From the NCBI GenBank assembly GCA_028279985.1, contig JANQMR010000035.1, forward strand, positions 1-55,093: a stretch of 55,093 nt of DNA, given 5' to 3'. A program made the translations under genes and the position numbers. The notes under the pieces are model-generated. The model worked only from the letters and a program-made list of their open reading frames with translations. It did no database searches and had not been told where the DNA came from. This DNA comes from Woeseiaceae bacterium (lineage in GTDB: Bacteria; Pseudomonadota; Gammaproteobacteria; Steroidobacterales; Woeseiaceae). The first letter of the stretch is position 1. Each line of letters starts with the position of its first letter. Of the stretch, positions 1-8,961 are shown one piece after another.

Positions 1-93
1 GAGCCCTCGAAGACTACGAGGTTGATAGGCTGGGTGTGGAAGTTCAGTAATGGATGAAGCTAACCAGTACTAATTGCTCGTGAGGCTTGGCCA
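1..93 (+). rRNA. 23S ribosomal RNA, 3' end (partial)
   Basis: The first ~93 bases match the last helix of bacterial 23S rRNA: the GTTGATAGGCTGGGTGTGGA block, then GCTAACCAGTACTAATTGCTC and GTGAGGCTTGG, which align with the E. coli 23S terminus. The gene enters from outside the window. The exact 3' end is set by processing, so position 93 is approximate. Confidence 0.93.
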
Positions 94-196
94 TATAACA
101 CCAAAACACTTTTGCGTGTTTGGCTGCGACATGTGTGCGACACGAAGGAATACTTCTCAAGACGTCAAAACTTTCCAGATTGTTTGTTATTCGAGG

Positions 197-265
197 GAGA
201 ACTGGGGTAGAACCGCAGTTCTCGTTGAGAATGGTGGTGGATTTTCGGACCGAAAGAACTGCGGT
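197..265 (+). repeat. Alternative hairpins in the 23S-5S spacer
   Basis: An 11-bp perfect inverted repeat, ACCGCAGTTCT (212-222) and AGAACTGCGGT (255-265), lies between 23S and 5S. A competing 8-bp stem, GAGAACTG (197-204) with CAGTTCTC (216-223), shares its middle arm, so only one can form at a time. The likely role is pre-rRNA processing structure; that is inference from position. Confidence 0.5.
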
Positions 266-292
266 GCGACCCCACTTTTCCCCTCAACCGGT

Positions 293-412
293 TTGCCTGG
301 CGGCCATAGCGGGCGGGAACCACCCGATCCCATTCCGAACTCGGAAGTGAAAACGTTCAGCGCCGATGGTAGTGTGGGGTCTCCCCATGTGAGAGTAGGA
401 CACTGCCAGGCT
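293..412 (+). rRNA. 5S ribosomal RNA
   Basis: About 120 nt beginning TGCCTGGCGGCCATAGCGGG and ending CACTGCCAGGC, with the internal CCGAACTCGGAAGTGAAA and GATGGTAGTGTGGGG blocks of gammaproteobacterial 5S rRNA. The two ends pair as helix I. It follows 23S on the same strand and is followed directly by a terminator, so it is the last gene of the rrn operon. Confidence 0.96.
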
Positions 413-421
413 CTTGATTCG

Positions 422-459
422 AAAGGCCACGTTCGGATGAACGTGGCCTTTCTTTTTTT
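422..459 (+). terminator. Intrinsic terminator of the rRNA operon
   Basis: A 13-bp stem AAAGGCCACGTTC / GAACGTGGCCTTT with a GGAT loop is followed by CTTTTTTT. It lies 10 bases after 5S and is a textbook factor-independent terminator. Confidence 0.93.
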
Positions 460-479
460 GGCAAATTCGGCAAACAATA

Positions 480-512
480 AAGCCGCTCGTTCAGGAGCGG
501 CTTTTTTCTTGA
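480..512. terminator. Bidirectional-looking hairpin between rrn and urcA
   Basis: The stem AAGCCGCTC / GAGCGGCTT has T-runs on the right. The opposite strand also has a short T-containing flank (TTTATTG). On the minus strand the stop codon of the UrcA gene lies inside the hairpin, so it can serve that gene's 3' end as well as back up the rRNA terminator. Confidence 0.7.
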
Positions 513-826
513 TGCAGCCTCGCCAATGCGTCGCTGTCGACTTTTGTTACGACGGTGGTCAAGGCCTGCTTGTAACAAGCGCGGCTTTCGCGCAGCACGC
601 TCAGTGACCTGATCGTGCTGTACGGCAGGACATCACAAGCCTGTTCCGCCGCAGCCCGCAGGCGGCCATAGAGCACTTTCGCGCCGGCTTTGCTTTGGAT
701 GTCCAGGCCCTGGTAACTCACCTTGACAGAGACCACCTCGAGCTGGCTTGGTGCGGCAGCCATCGACACCGCCGGCAAGGCCATGGCCAATGCGGCAGCG
801 CTTAACAAGCGAAGTTTTCTGTTCAC
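491..826 (-). CDS. UrcA family protein, secreted
   Basis: A 111-residue protein. Residues ~4-24 form a signal peptide with an AMA-type cleavage region. The mature part has the UrcA pattern: a VSYQGLDIQS strand, a YGRLRAAAEQAC helix and a late ACYKQAL segment, with two cysteines that could form a disulfide. UrcA proteins are small periplasmic proteins of unknown function, common in Sphingomonadales and some Gammaproteobacteria. I chose the GTG at 826 because GGAGGAAG lies just upstream. The ATG at 841 is itself inside that Shine-Dalgarno region. Single gene, convergent with the rRNA operon. Confidence 0.8.
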   Translation of the reverse strand: MNRKLRLLSAAALAMALPAVSMAAAPSQLEVVSVKVSYQGLDIQSKAGAKVLYGRLRAAAEQACDVLPYSTIRSLSVLRESRACYKQALTTVVTKVDSDALARLHQEKSRS

Positions 827-841
827 AGTTTCTTCCTCCAT

Positions 842-1298
842 TGGTGTTGAATCGAACGCCAGAAGTATTCACCTCGTACGAGCCGGATACCGGCCCGCTT
901 GGCTCAGTGACAAAGAGAAAGCTCTGCAGAACTTTGTATTCAGTTGTTTGATGCACGTTGTCGGCGATTGGTTGCGACGTTGCACCGAACGAGTTTGCAT
1001 AAGTGCACGTGCCAGTAACGTTTAGGTCTGAGATAAACGGTTCTTTCTCCGAGACGAATATCGTCATCACGCGAATACGGGTCGACGAGAGCTCAAAAAA
1101 GCCGGAACTTTCGGTCCAACTTCGAACATGCCTCGGCCAAGGGGCTTGTCGCTACAGAATTCCCATACCGAATCCCCAAGGGCCGGGCAAGGGAAGAGGC
1201 TACGGGATTTGCTTACATCAAGAAGATGGCATACGCTCTTATTATCATTACGCTTTTTCTAGTTCAGCCTTTTCTAGCTACTGTGGGTGGGGGTCCAA
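842..1298. other. Intergenic region, no gene recognised
   Basis: About 450 bases between urcA and the first TonB receptor. Open frames exist on both strands but show no protein-like composition, conserved motif or ribosome site. An AT-rich TTATTATCATTA stretch near 1240 resembles half of a Fur box upstream of the receptor, too weak to call. Confidence 0.5.
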
Positions 1299-3857
1299 AT
1301 GGCTAATGCAACGATCGCAAGGTATATGCTCGCCGTCGCGGCGGCATCTCTGGGCGTACCGGTCCTGGCGCAGGAAGACGAGCTTCCGGATATCATCGAA
1401 GAAATCGTCGTCATCTCGACCAAACGCGAGTCCACGCTACAGCGGATTCCCGTTGCCGTCTCCGTGGTTCAGGCGGAGGAAGTGGAGCAATCCCAGGTGC
1501 TCGACATCAAGGACCTGCAGTTCCTGGTCCCGTCTTTGCGCGTGACGCAACTGCAGACGACCGGTAACACCAATTTCGTCATCCGCGGTTTCGGTAACGG
1601 CGCCAACAACGCCGGTGTCGAACCCTCGGTCGGCACGTTCATCGACGGCGTCTACCGTTCGCGGATAGCGGCGGCGATGTTCGACCTGCCGAATCTGGAG
1701 CGAATCGAGGTGCTGCGTGGGCCGCAGAGCACGCTGTTCGGCAAGAACGCCTCGGCCGGCGTCATCAACGTCGTCACCGCGAAACCCGACCTCGACGATT
1801 TCAACGGCTCGGCCTCGCTGACTTACGGCGACTACGATCAGGCCATCGTCAAGGGTGATGTCACCGGGCCCCTGTCCAGGACAGTAGGCTTCAGCCTTTC
1901 CGGTTACTACAACCAGCGTGACGGTTATTACGAGAACCTCGAAGGCGGCGATGCATTTAATGAAATCAGCCGGTACGGCGCACGCGGCCAGTTGTTGTTC
2001 GTGCCCAACGAGGATCTCGAAGTCCGGATCATCGCGGACTACGACGAAATCGACGAAGCTTGTTGCGGCGTCGCCAACCTGCTGAACGGCCAGGCAGCGG
2101 GTCTCGCGGTGGCGTTCGCCGGCGGGCAGGTCGTGCCGAACTCGCCGTTCGCTTACGAGGGTTTCTACGATTTCACGCCGAAGAACGAATTCGAGAGCAG
2201 CGGCGTATCGCTGCAGTTCGACTATGATTTCGACGGCGACGTGACGCTAACATCGATTTCCGCGTTCCGGAACCTATCGCGTTTCGACAACGCCGACGTC
2301 GATTTCACCAGTGCGCGCCTTATCGATCCGGTGTCCGGCAACCTGACGGATACCGATATCGATACCTTCACACAGGAGCTTCGCCTGACGGGCACCGGCG
2401 ACGTTGCCGACTGGATGCTAGGCGCCTACTACTTCGACGAGGACATCGAGCAGGAAACCGGTATCATCTACGGTGACGCATTCCGTACCTATGCCGATGC
2501 GCTGAGCACCTTGCTCGGCGGCGGGCTGCCCGGTACCGGTCCCTCGCCGCTGGACGAACTGGAGTTCGCGCTGGGTCTGCCCGGCGGGACCTTCTTCGCC
2601 GCGGGTCAAGGTAACGTCGAGTTTTCGGGCCTGGACAATCAGGCGATCTCGATTTTCGGCCAGTTCGACTTCCGCATCAACGATTTCACGACCCTGACGC
2701 TGGGCGTGAACTACACCGAGGACGACAAGGACACTTTCGTCAACATCACGAACTCCGACGTGTTCTCGGGGCTGGACCTGATCACGATCGGCGGCAGCCT
2801 GATCTTCCAGACCGTGTTTCAACAGGCGCTCGCCGCCGGCGCGGACGCCGCAACCGCCACGGCGCTGGCCACCCAGGCGTCGCAGGCCGGCGCCGGTGTG
2901 GATTGCGGCGACGTACCCACCGGTGCACCCTGTAACCCGTTGATTCCGCTTCAGGAGCTGCAGTTCCTGCCGCCTTTTGTCGGTTATCCCAACGCCGTCG
3001 AGAGCGGTTCCTCCGACGATAGCGCGACGACCTGGACGGCGCGGCTGGCTTTCGATGTCTCGGATCAGGTGAACGTCTACCTCGGTGCCGGAACCGGCTT
3101 CAAGGCAACGTCCTGGAACCTCTCGCGCGATTCGCGGCCGTTCCCCGGGGACATTCCGGCGCTGGAGGCCGCCGGTCTCACCGTCAACAACCTGGCGCCC
3201 GGTACGCGGTTTGCCGGACCCGAGGACTCGACCGTCATGGAAATCGGCATGAAGGCGCGCTTTGAGAACCTTGCGGTGAACCTCGCGGTTTTCGATCAGG
3301 AAATCGAGGGATTCCAGTCGAACATCTTCACCGGGGTCGGCTTCAATCTGGCGAATGCCGGTAAACAGTCGACGACGGGTCTGGAGATCGATTTGCGCTG
3401 GGCGCCCAGCGAGGTGTTCCAGGGTTCGCTGGCGGCCACGTTCCTGGATCCCGAGTACGATTCTTTCGAGGGTGCGCAAGGTATCGACGGTCCCACCGAC
3501 CTCAGCGGCACGACGCCGCCGGGGGTACACGAGGTCAGCATCAACGCGTCCGGCCGGTACAACTTCGCGCTCGGTAACGTCGACGGTTTCATTCGCGCCG
3601 AATACGTCTACGAGGACGAGGTACCGACGGTCGAAAACGTGCCGGCGTCGATCGCCTCTCGCGAGGTCAGTACCTGGAACGCCAGCATCGGCCTGTCGTG
3701 GCAGAACGGTTTCGAAGCCCTGCTCTGGGGCCGCAACATCGGCGACGACGAGTACCTGATGAGCGCCTTCCCGTCGGTGGCGCAGCCGGGTAGTTTCTCC
3801 GGCTATCCGAACCAGCCGCGCACTTTCGGACTGACGATCCGGCAGTACTTCGACTAG
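1299..3857 (+). CDS. TonB-dependent outer-membrane receptor
   Basis: An 852-residue receptor. A signal peptide (~1-24, cleaved after VLA) is followed by a TonB-box-like EEIVVIST segment. The plug domain (~40-150) contains the typical IRGFGNG, PSVGTFIDGVYRSR and LERIEVLRGPQSTLFGKNASAGVINVVT motifs in sequence. A long 22-strand barrel ends in a C-terminal aromatic (QYFD). It imports an unknown substrate across the outer membrane using TonB-ExbBD energy. The plug type is common in marine bacteria for siderophores, terpenoid/steroid or other hydrophobic ligands, so the substrate is not assigned. I took ATG 1299, with GGTGGGGG upstream, over GTG 1287. Monocistronic; followed by an inverted repeat. 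Confidence 0.93.
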   Translation: MANATIARYMLAVAAASLGVPVLAQEDELPDIIEEIVVISTKRESTLQRIPVAVSVVQAEEVEQSQVLDIKDLQFLVPSLRVTQLQTTGNTNFVIRGFGNGANNAGVEPSVGTFIDGVYRSRIAAAMFDLPNLERIEVLRGPQSTLFGKNASAGVINVVTAKPDLDDFNGSASLTYGDYDQAIVKGDVTGPLSRTVGFSLSGYYNQRDGYYENLEGGDAFNEISRYGARGQLLFVPNEDLEVRIIADYDEIDEACCGVANLLNGQAAGLAVAFAGGQVVPNSPFAYEGFYDFTPKNEFESSGVSLQFDYDFDGDVTLTSISAFRNLSRFDNADVDFTSARLIDPVSGNLTDTDIDTFTQELRLTGTGDVADWMLGAYYFDEDIEQETGIIYGDAFRTYADALSTLLGGGLPGTGPSPLDELEFALGLPGGTFFAAGQGNVEFSGLDNQAISIFGQFDFRINDFTTLTLGVNYTEDDKDTFVNITNSDVFSGLDLITIGGSLIFQTVFQQALAAGADAATATALATQASQAGAGVDCGDVPTGAPCNPLIPLQELQFLPPFVGYPNAVESGSSDDSATTWTARLAFDVSDQVNVYLGAGTGFKATSWNLSRDSRPFPGDIPALEAAGLTVNNLAPGTRFAGPEDSTVMEIGMKARFENLAVNLAVFDQEIEGFQSNIFTGVGFNLANAGKQSTTGLEIDLRWAPSEVFQGSLAATFLDPEYDSFEGAQGIDGPTDLSGTTPPGVHEVSINASGRYNFALGNVDGFIRAEYVYEDEVPTVENVPASIASREVSTWNASIGLSWQNGFEALLWGRNIGDDEYLMSAFPSVAQPGSFSGYPNQPRTFGLTIRQYFD

Positions 3858-3920
3858 GGAGTCCCTGCATAAAGCCTGACACGGCAGATACGCGGCATGA
3901 ATTGTGCGGAGACTCCCTAG
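3854..3920. repeat. Inverted repeat spanning the receptor stop codon
   Basis: CTAGGGAGTC (3854-3863, containing the TAG stop) is repeated as GACTCCCTAG (3911-3920), with a 47-base loop. The right arm is also the first unit of the direct-repeat array that follows. The loop lacks a U-tract, so a terminator role is possible but not proven. Confidence 0.6.
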
Positions 3921-3973
3921 CAGACTTCCCTAGCAGACTTCCCTAGCAGATTTGCCTAGGAGACTCTCCTAGG
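3910..3973 (+). repeat. Five imperfect 12-13 bp tandem repeats
   Basis: Units AGACTCCCTAGC (3910-3921), AGACTTCCCTAGC (3922-3934), AGACTTCCCTAGC (3935-3947), AGATTTGCCTAGG (3948-3960) and AGACTCTCCTAGG (3961-3973). Each carries a CTAG. The array separates the TonB receptor from the ABC exporter. CTAG is usually rare in enterobacterial DNA, which makes a run of them noticeable. Confidence 0.85.
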
Positions 3974-4098
3974 TGAAGCAGCGTCCGCCCGTCCAGGATC
4001 GAATATCCGCAAGTACTTCGGCCGAGCGCAGGCCGGACAATCCCTGTAAGCTGCGGGCTCCACCTGGGGCTCGTTATCATTTCATCGCTCCTTTTCCG

Positions 4099-5922
4099 AT
4101 GGCCGACTCCAAAGACACCGAAGCGGGCTTACTGAAACGCTTGCTGGGCGTGTTTCGGTATAGCCACCGGGCCATCCAACTCGTCTGGACCACCAGCCGG
4201 CTGCTGACGATCATGCTGGCCGTGTTGACGATCGTCGCCGGCATCCTGCCCGCGGCCATCGCCTGGGTCGGCCAACTCATCGTGGACGGCGTCGTCGCCG
4301 CAATGGCCGAGCCGGATCCGGACGTGCAATCGGTGCTGTCGCTCGTTGCGTTCGAAGCCTTGATCGTCATCTTTCTGGCGGGCAGCCAGCGCGGCATATC
4401 GGCGAGCCAGTCGCTGCTCAGGGCCTTGCTCGGACAGCGGGTCAACGTCATGATCCTCGAGAAGGCGTTGACCCTGACTTTGTCGCATTTCGAGGACTCG
4501 GAGTTCTACGACAAGCTCACCCAGGCGAGGCGGGAGGCGTCGAGCAGGCCGTTGAGCCTGGTCAACCGCACCTTCGGCCTGGTGCAAAACCTGATCTCGC
4601 TGTCGAGTTTCGCGGTGCTGTTGTTCGCGTTCTCGCCCTGGGCGGTAATCATCCTGTTCGGCGCCGGTCTGCCGTCGTTTTTTGCCGAAGCCAAGTTCTC
4701 CGGTGACGCGTTCCGGCTGTTTCGCTGGCGATCGCCCGATACGCGCATGCAGATGTATCTGGAAACCGTCATTGCGCGCGAGGACGGGGTAAAGGAGGTC
4801 AAGCTGTTCCAGCTCGGGCCTGCGCTGCTGCGGCGTTACCGCGAGATTTTCAACAAGCTTTACGCCGAGGATCGGCAGCTCACGATCCGCCGCGACACCT
4901 GGGGGTTCGTGCTCGGCCTGATATCGACCGGCGCTTTCTACGGCGCCTACGCCTGGATCGTGATTGCAACTGTCAACGGTGAGATCACGCTGGGTGCGAT
5001 GACGATGTACCTGCTGCTGTTCCGCCAGGGCCAGGCCTCGGTGGCCGCGATCCTGACCGCGATCAGCGGCATGTACGAGGACAACCTGTACTTGTCCAAT
5101 CTCTACGAGTACCTCGCCCAGCCGGTGCCCGCGTCGCCCGGGCGCGCCGTCAAAGGGCCTAAACCCCAACGCGGTCTGGAGTTCGAGAACGTGTGCTTCG
5201 CCTATCCCGGGGCGAAGGAGAATGCGTTGACCGACATCTCTTTGACCATCAGGCCCGGTGAAAGCCTGGCGCTGGTCGGCGAGAACGGCTCCGGCAAGAC
5301 GACGTTGATCAAACTGTTGACCCGTCTGTACGCGCCGACCGATGGCCGTATCCTGCTAGACGGCCTCGACCTCGGTGACTGGGACGTCGAAGCGCTCCGG
5401 CAACGCATCGGTGTGATTTTCCAGGACTTCGGCCGTTACCAGTTTACGGTGGGCGAGAACATCGGGGCCGGCGACGTGCGCCACATGGGTGATACCGCCC
5501 GCCAGGCTGCCGCCGCCGAAACCGGGATGGCGGCGCCGTTCATCGAGGTCATGCCGGACACTTACGGGACCCAGCTCGGCCGCTGGTTCAAGGGCGGCCG
5601 GGAGCTCTCCGGCGGCCAGTGGCAAAAGATCGCCCTGTCGCGCGCTTTCATGCGCAGCGAAGCCGACATCCTGGTGTTGGACGAGCCGACCGCGGCCATG
5701 GACGCGGCTTCCGAGGCCGCGGTCTTCGACCTGTTTCGCTCACAAAGCCACGACAAGATGACGATCCTGATCTCGCACCGCTTCTCGACCGTGCGCGCGG
5801 CCGATCAGATCGTCGTGATCCATGACGGCCGTATCGTCGAGCGAGGCGACCACGACAAGCTTCTCGCCGAAAACGGTACTTACGCGCAGCTTTTCCGGCT
5901 GCAGGCCAAAGGTTATCAGTAG
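4099..5922 (+). CDS. ABC exporter, fused permease and ATPase
   Basis: A 607-residue type-IV half exporter (MsbA-like architecture). Six membrane helices occupy ~35-330, then an ATPase domain with Walker A GENGSGKTT (394-402), signature LSGGQ (503-507), Walker B ILVLDEPT (D528/E529) and a switch His in SHRFSTVR. It works as a homodimer in the inner membrane exporting a lipid, peptide or drug; the substrate is unknown. I chose ATG 4099 (start MADSKD) because the upstream in-frame residues back to GTG 3973 are not transporter-like and would run into the repeat array. No strong Shine-Dalgarno precedes it. Monocistronic, converging on the SDR gene. Confidence 0.9.
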   Translation: MADSKDTEAGLLKRLLGVFRYSHRAIQLVWTTSRLLTIMLAVLTIVAGILPAAIAWVGQLIVDGVVAAMAEPDPDVQSVLSLVAFEALIVIFLAGSQRGISASQSLLRALLGQRVNVMILEKALTLTLSHFEDSEFYDKLTQARREASSRPLSLVNRTFGLVQNLISLSSFAVLLFAFSPWAVIILFGAGLPSFFAEAKFSGDAFRLFRWRSPDTRMQMYLETVIAREDGVKEVKLFQLGPALLRRYREIFNKLYAEDRQLTIRRDTWGFVLGLISTGAFYGAYAWIVIATVNGEITLGAMTMYLLLFRQGQASVAAILTAISGMYEDNLYLSNLYEYLAQPVPASPGRAVKGPKPQRGLEFENVCFAYPGAKENALTDISLTIRPGESLALVGENGSGKTTLIKLLTRLYAPTDGRILLDGLDLGDWDVEALRQRIGVIFQDFGRYQFTVGENIGAGDVRHMGDTARQAAAAETGMAAPFIEVMPDTYGTQLGRWFKGGRELSGGQWQKIALSRAFMRSEADILVLDEPTAAMDAASEAAVFDLFRSQSHDKMTILISHRFSTVRAADQIVVIHDGRIVERGDHDKLLAENGTYAQLFRLQAKGYQ

Positions 5923-5949
5923 TTACCGCCGGTACCGCCTGACCGGCAT

Positions 5950-6768
5950 TCAGCCGCGCCCGCTCGACTGGGCGAGCTCGGTCATCGCCAGCGCGGCGGC
6001 TCCAGCGCCCGCCACCGACCAGCCACCGTCCACCGGCAGCACCGCGCCGCTGATGTACACGGCCGCGTCAGAGGAAAGGAACATCGCCGCGTGGCCGATC
6101 TCATCCACCGTGCCGAAACGCTGCAGGGGCACGGTTTTCGTGTACCGCGCCTGGATGCTTTCGGTCGGCGCCAGGCGCCGCATGCCCTCGGTGTCGGCGA
6201 TGGGCCCGGGTGCGATGCTGTTGACCCGCACGCCGGCGGCGCCCCATTCGAGCGCCAGTGTCCGCGTCAGCATATCAACGCCGGCTTTGGCCGCACACAC
6301 GTGGCTTTGCATCGGCATGGCGACGAAGGCCTGCGGCGCTGAGATGTTGATTACCGACGCGCCCGGCTTCTTCAGGTGCGGATAGGCGTATCTCAGAACG
6401 TGAAACGAGCCCAGCAGGTCGATGTCCACGACGGCTTTGAAACCGTGCGGCGACATGTCGTTGGCCAGCGCCGGAAAATTGCCGGCCGCCCCCGATACCA
6501 GGACGTCGATGTTGCCCGCGGCTTCGGCATGGGCCGCAAGCGCGGCCTCGACGGCGTCCTCGTGGCGTACGTCGAGCGCGTAGCCCAGCGCCTTGCTGCC
6601 CATTCCCTCAAGTTCGGCGACGGCGGCATCGACCTTGTCCTGTGAGCGGCTGGCGACCGATACGTCCGCGCCCGCGCGGGCGAAACATCGGGCGATCCCG
6701 AGATTGATACCGCTGGTACCGCCGAAAACGAATACGCGTTTGCCTGAGAAATCGAAACTTGCCGTCAT
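5950..6768 (-). CDS. SDR oxidoreductase, 2,4-dienoyl-CoA reductase-like
   Basis: A 272-residue short-chain dehydrogenase. The Rossmann glycine motif GGTSGINLG is at ~16-24 and an AAGNF segment at ~94-98. The conserved K161 is in HVCAAKAG, and APGPI...TEGMRRL follows at ~187-199. The usual catalytic Tyr of YxxxK is absent (His/Val at ~156-157). That substitution and the AAGNF and TEGMRRL segments are features I know from peroxisomal-type 2,4-dienoyl-CoA reductases, which remove double bases in unsaturated fatty-acid beta-oxidation using NADPH. Function by resemblance, not proven. Start ATG 6768. Divergent from the second TonB receptor, 164 bases away. Confidence 0.8.
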   Translation of the reverse strand: MTASFDFSGKRVFVFGGTSGINLGIARCFARAGADVSVASRSQDKVDAAVAELEGMGSKALGYALDVRHEDAVEAALAAHAEAAGNIDVLVSGAAGNFPALANDMSPHGFKAVVDIDLLGSFHVLRYAYPHLKKPGASVINISAPQAFVAMPMQSHVCAAKAGVDMLTRTLALEWGAAGVRVNSIAPGPIADTEGMRRLAPTESIQARYTKTVPLQRFGTVDEIGHAAMFLSSDAAVYISGAVLPVDGGWSVAGAGAAALAMTELAQSSGRG

Positions 6769-6932
6769 GTGCCGTACCCCGTGGAGATGAGCCCGGCCAG
6801 TGTCGGGAGTTGTGCGGCAAAAAGCAATCGTTCGCGAATTCCGTCGAAGCGTCCGGACATACGCTCTGTCCCGGCGGTCGAATTGCTGGCACAATCCCCG
6901 GCTTCGCGTTTTGCCGCAAGGGGGCAGCGCCT

Positions 6933-8867
6933 GTGTTTGAAACCCACGCCGTTCACGGCACCCTGCCGTTGCTCGCGTCCGCGGCACTGTTGCTCGGCGA
7001 TATCGCCCGCAGCGCCGAAAACGACGGATCCGATGTCGACGAATCCACTGCCGCGCAGGCCGACGAGAACCGGTACCCGGACATCGATGACATCGATGAA
7101 ATCACGGTCCGGGCGGATCGGGTCGCCAACACCGAGCCGGCGGGTACTTACTCGACCGTGGTCACGGCGCTGCGTTTCGATCCGCTGACCGAGATTCAGT
7201 CGCGCGGCCTGCCGGAAGGGCAAGCCGACGTGACCGTTCGTGGCGGCTTGTTCGAGAACACCGGTTTCAAGCTGGGCGCCGTGACGATCATGGACCCGCA
7301 GACCGGCCACTACTTCGCCGAGTTGCCGGTCGATCCGGTCGTGCTGGGACGCCCGCACATCAAAAAAGGGATCGACAACGCGATCGCCGGATTCAACTCC
7401 AGCGTAGCGACCGTGGACTATGCCTTGCGCCGGCTCGAAGCGGGCGGACAAGTCTCGCTGGGCGCCGGCAGCGACGATCTCAACTTCCAGTCGTTACGGC
7501 TTGCCGTCAACACCGTAGCTCCCGGCGGGGCGGAGATTGCGGCCGGGATTTCGGCGGCGATGTCGGAGGGCGACGGCAGCGTGCCGAACGGCGACCACGA
7601 TTTCGAACGGTTCAACCTGCACCTACAGCGCAGCGACTATAGTGGGGACCTGGGCGCGCAAAGCGATTTCATCGTCGCCTACCAGGACAAGTTCTACGGC
7701 TGGCCCGGGGCCTATACCGGCTTTGCGACGCTGGCCGAGACAGACCACACGCAAACTACTTTCGTGTTCGCCAATCATCGCCGGGACCTCGAGCGGGGCT
7801 GGTTCGAAATCGGCGCCTATTATCGGCATCTTGAGGACGATTACGATTTCGATCGGACCACCCGGGAATCCGGCGCGCCCGGTTCCTTCGACCACGAGAC
7901 CCGGGTCGTCGGCGCAGGCGCGCAGGGTTTGTATCGTGCTGGCGCGGTCAACTGGCGTTACGGCGCGCAGTTCACCGCGGACGAGTTGGTTCGATCCACC
8001 GACCTGAACGAGGGCGATTTTCGCAAGCGGCGTTATCTGACGGCGTCGCTGGTGCCGAGCGTCGATCAGGCGCTCGAGGGTGGCCGTGTGTTGACCTGGC
8101 GCGCCGGTGCCACGTTCGACACGACCAGCGAGGACGGCAGTACCGTGTTGCCGCTGCTCGGCGTGAGCCTGACGAACACCACCGGCGAGGCATCCACCGT
8201 CGTGTCCCTCGACTACGCCAAGACCTCCCAGGTGCCCGGCTATACGGTACTCAAGTCCAGGCCCGCGGGTCTCTTCGGCGGCAATGCGGACCTCGGTCGC
8301 GAGCGCGCCAGCCAGGCGACGCTGTCGCTGTCGCGGGAAACGCCCGTCTGGCAGGGGACCCTTGCCGCCTTCTACCGTCGCGACGACAACCTCGTGGACT
8401 GGACCTTCCTGTCCGGCGCGCCGTTCGCGCGTCAGGCCAATGCCGTGGATATCGACGTGCTTGGATTCGAGGCGCTGGTCACCGCGCAGTGGCGGTCCCT
8501 GGAGCTTGCGGCCGGCTATACGTGGCTGGACAAGGATGCCGACTACGGCTCGGCGCTGGTGGATGCGAGTTACTACGCGCTCAATTTCGCGCGCCACCGC
8601 GTGACCCTGGCTCTACGTTACCGGTTGGGCGAGCAATTCGAGCTCAGGCTGGACAACGAATACCGGGCGCAGGAAGACAATCCGATCAGGACCAGCGACG
8701 ACGATGCCTATCTCGGCGCCGTGGCGCTGGCATGGCGGCCGCGCGCGGCCAGCGGTTTTGCCGCGGCGCTGACGGTGGACAATCTGGCCGACAGCGACTT
8801 CGAGCCGTTTCCGGGCACCCCGGCGGTGGGCCGGCAGGTCAGCTTGAGCGCCGGTTATCGCTGGTAG
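6933..8867 (+). CDS. TonB-dependent outer-membrane receptor, short barrel
   Basis: A 644-residue receptor starting at GTG 6933 after AAGGGGGC. The upstream in-frame region back to 6759 overlaps the divergent SDR start and is not receptor-like. A signal peptide (~1-27) is followed by an acidic linker, a DEITVRADRV TonB-box region, and a plug with GLPEGQADVTVRGGLFENTGF, GHYFAELPVDP and GIDNAIAGFNSSVATVDY segments. The barrel ends in ...SLSAGYRW with terminal Trp. The plug resembles BtuB-like compact receptors but I see no cobalamin riboswitch upstream, so the ligand is unassigned. Confidence 0.88.
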   Translation: MFETHAVHGTLPLLASAALLLGDIARSAENDGSDVDESTAAQADENRYPDIDDIDEITVRADRVANTEPAGTYSTVVTALRFDPLTEIQSRGLPEGQADVTVRGGLFENTGFKLGAVTIMDPQTGHYFAELPVDPVVLGRPHIKKGIDNAIAGFNSSVATVDYALRRLEAGGQVSLGAGSDDLNFQSLRLAVNTVAPGGAEIAAGISAAMSEGDGSVPNGDHDFERFNLHLQRSDYSGDLGAQSDFIVAYQDKFYGWPGAYTGFATLAETDHTQTTFVFANHRRDLERGWFEIGAYYRHLEDDYDFDRTTRESGAPGSFDHETRVVGAGAQGLYRAGAVNWRYGAQFTADELVRSTDLNEGDFRKRRYLTASLVPSVDQALEGGRVLTWRAGATFDTTSEDGSTVLPLLGVSLTNTTGEASTVVSLDYAKTSQVPGYTVLKSRPAGLFGGNADLGRERASQATLSLSRETPVWQGTLAAFYRRDDNLVDWTFLSGAPFARQANAVDIDVLGFEALVTAQWRSLELAAGYTWLDKDADYGSALVDASYYALNFARHRVTLALRYRLGEQFELRLDNEYRAQEDNPIRTSDDDAYLGAVALAWRPRAASGFAAALTVDNLADSDFEPFPGTPAVGRQVSLSAGYRW

Positions 8868-8961
8868 CGAAAGGCCCGTCGGCGGACCGTCTGATGGGTC
8901 CGTCGGTTCGTGCGATGGTTCGTCCTAGGGCCCCGTCCTATGGTCCGTCCGGTGAGCGGGA

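Noticed and set aside
1238..1252. Fur-box-like TTATTATCATTA before the TonB receptor
   Set aside because: Only about half of the 19-bp consensus matches; not enough to claim iron regulation.
2418..3530. Long minus-strand open frame inside the first TonB receptor gene
   Set aside because: Rich in Arg, Gly and Glu with no motif; it mirrors codon bias of the clear receptor gene on the plus strand.
6780..6932. Cobalamin riboswitch upstream of the second TonB receptor
   Set aside because: No B12-box-like sequence or suitable long leader; the start codon is 164 bases from the divergent gene.
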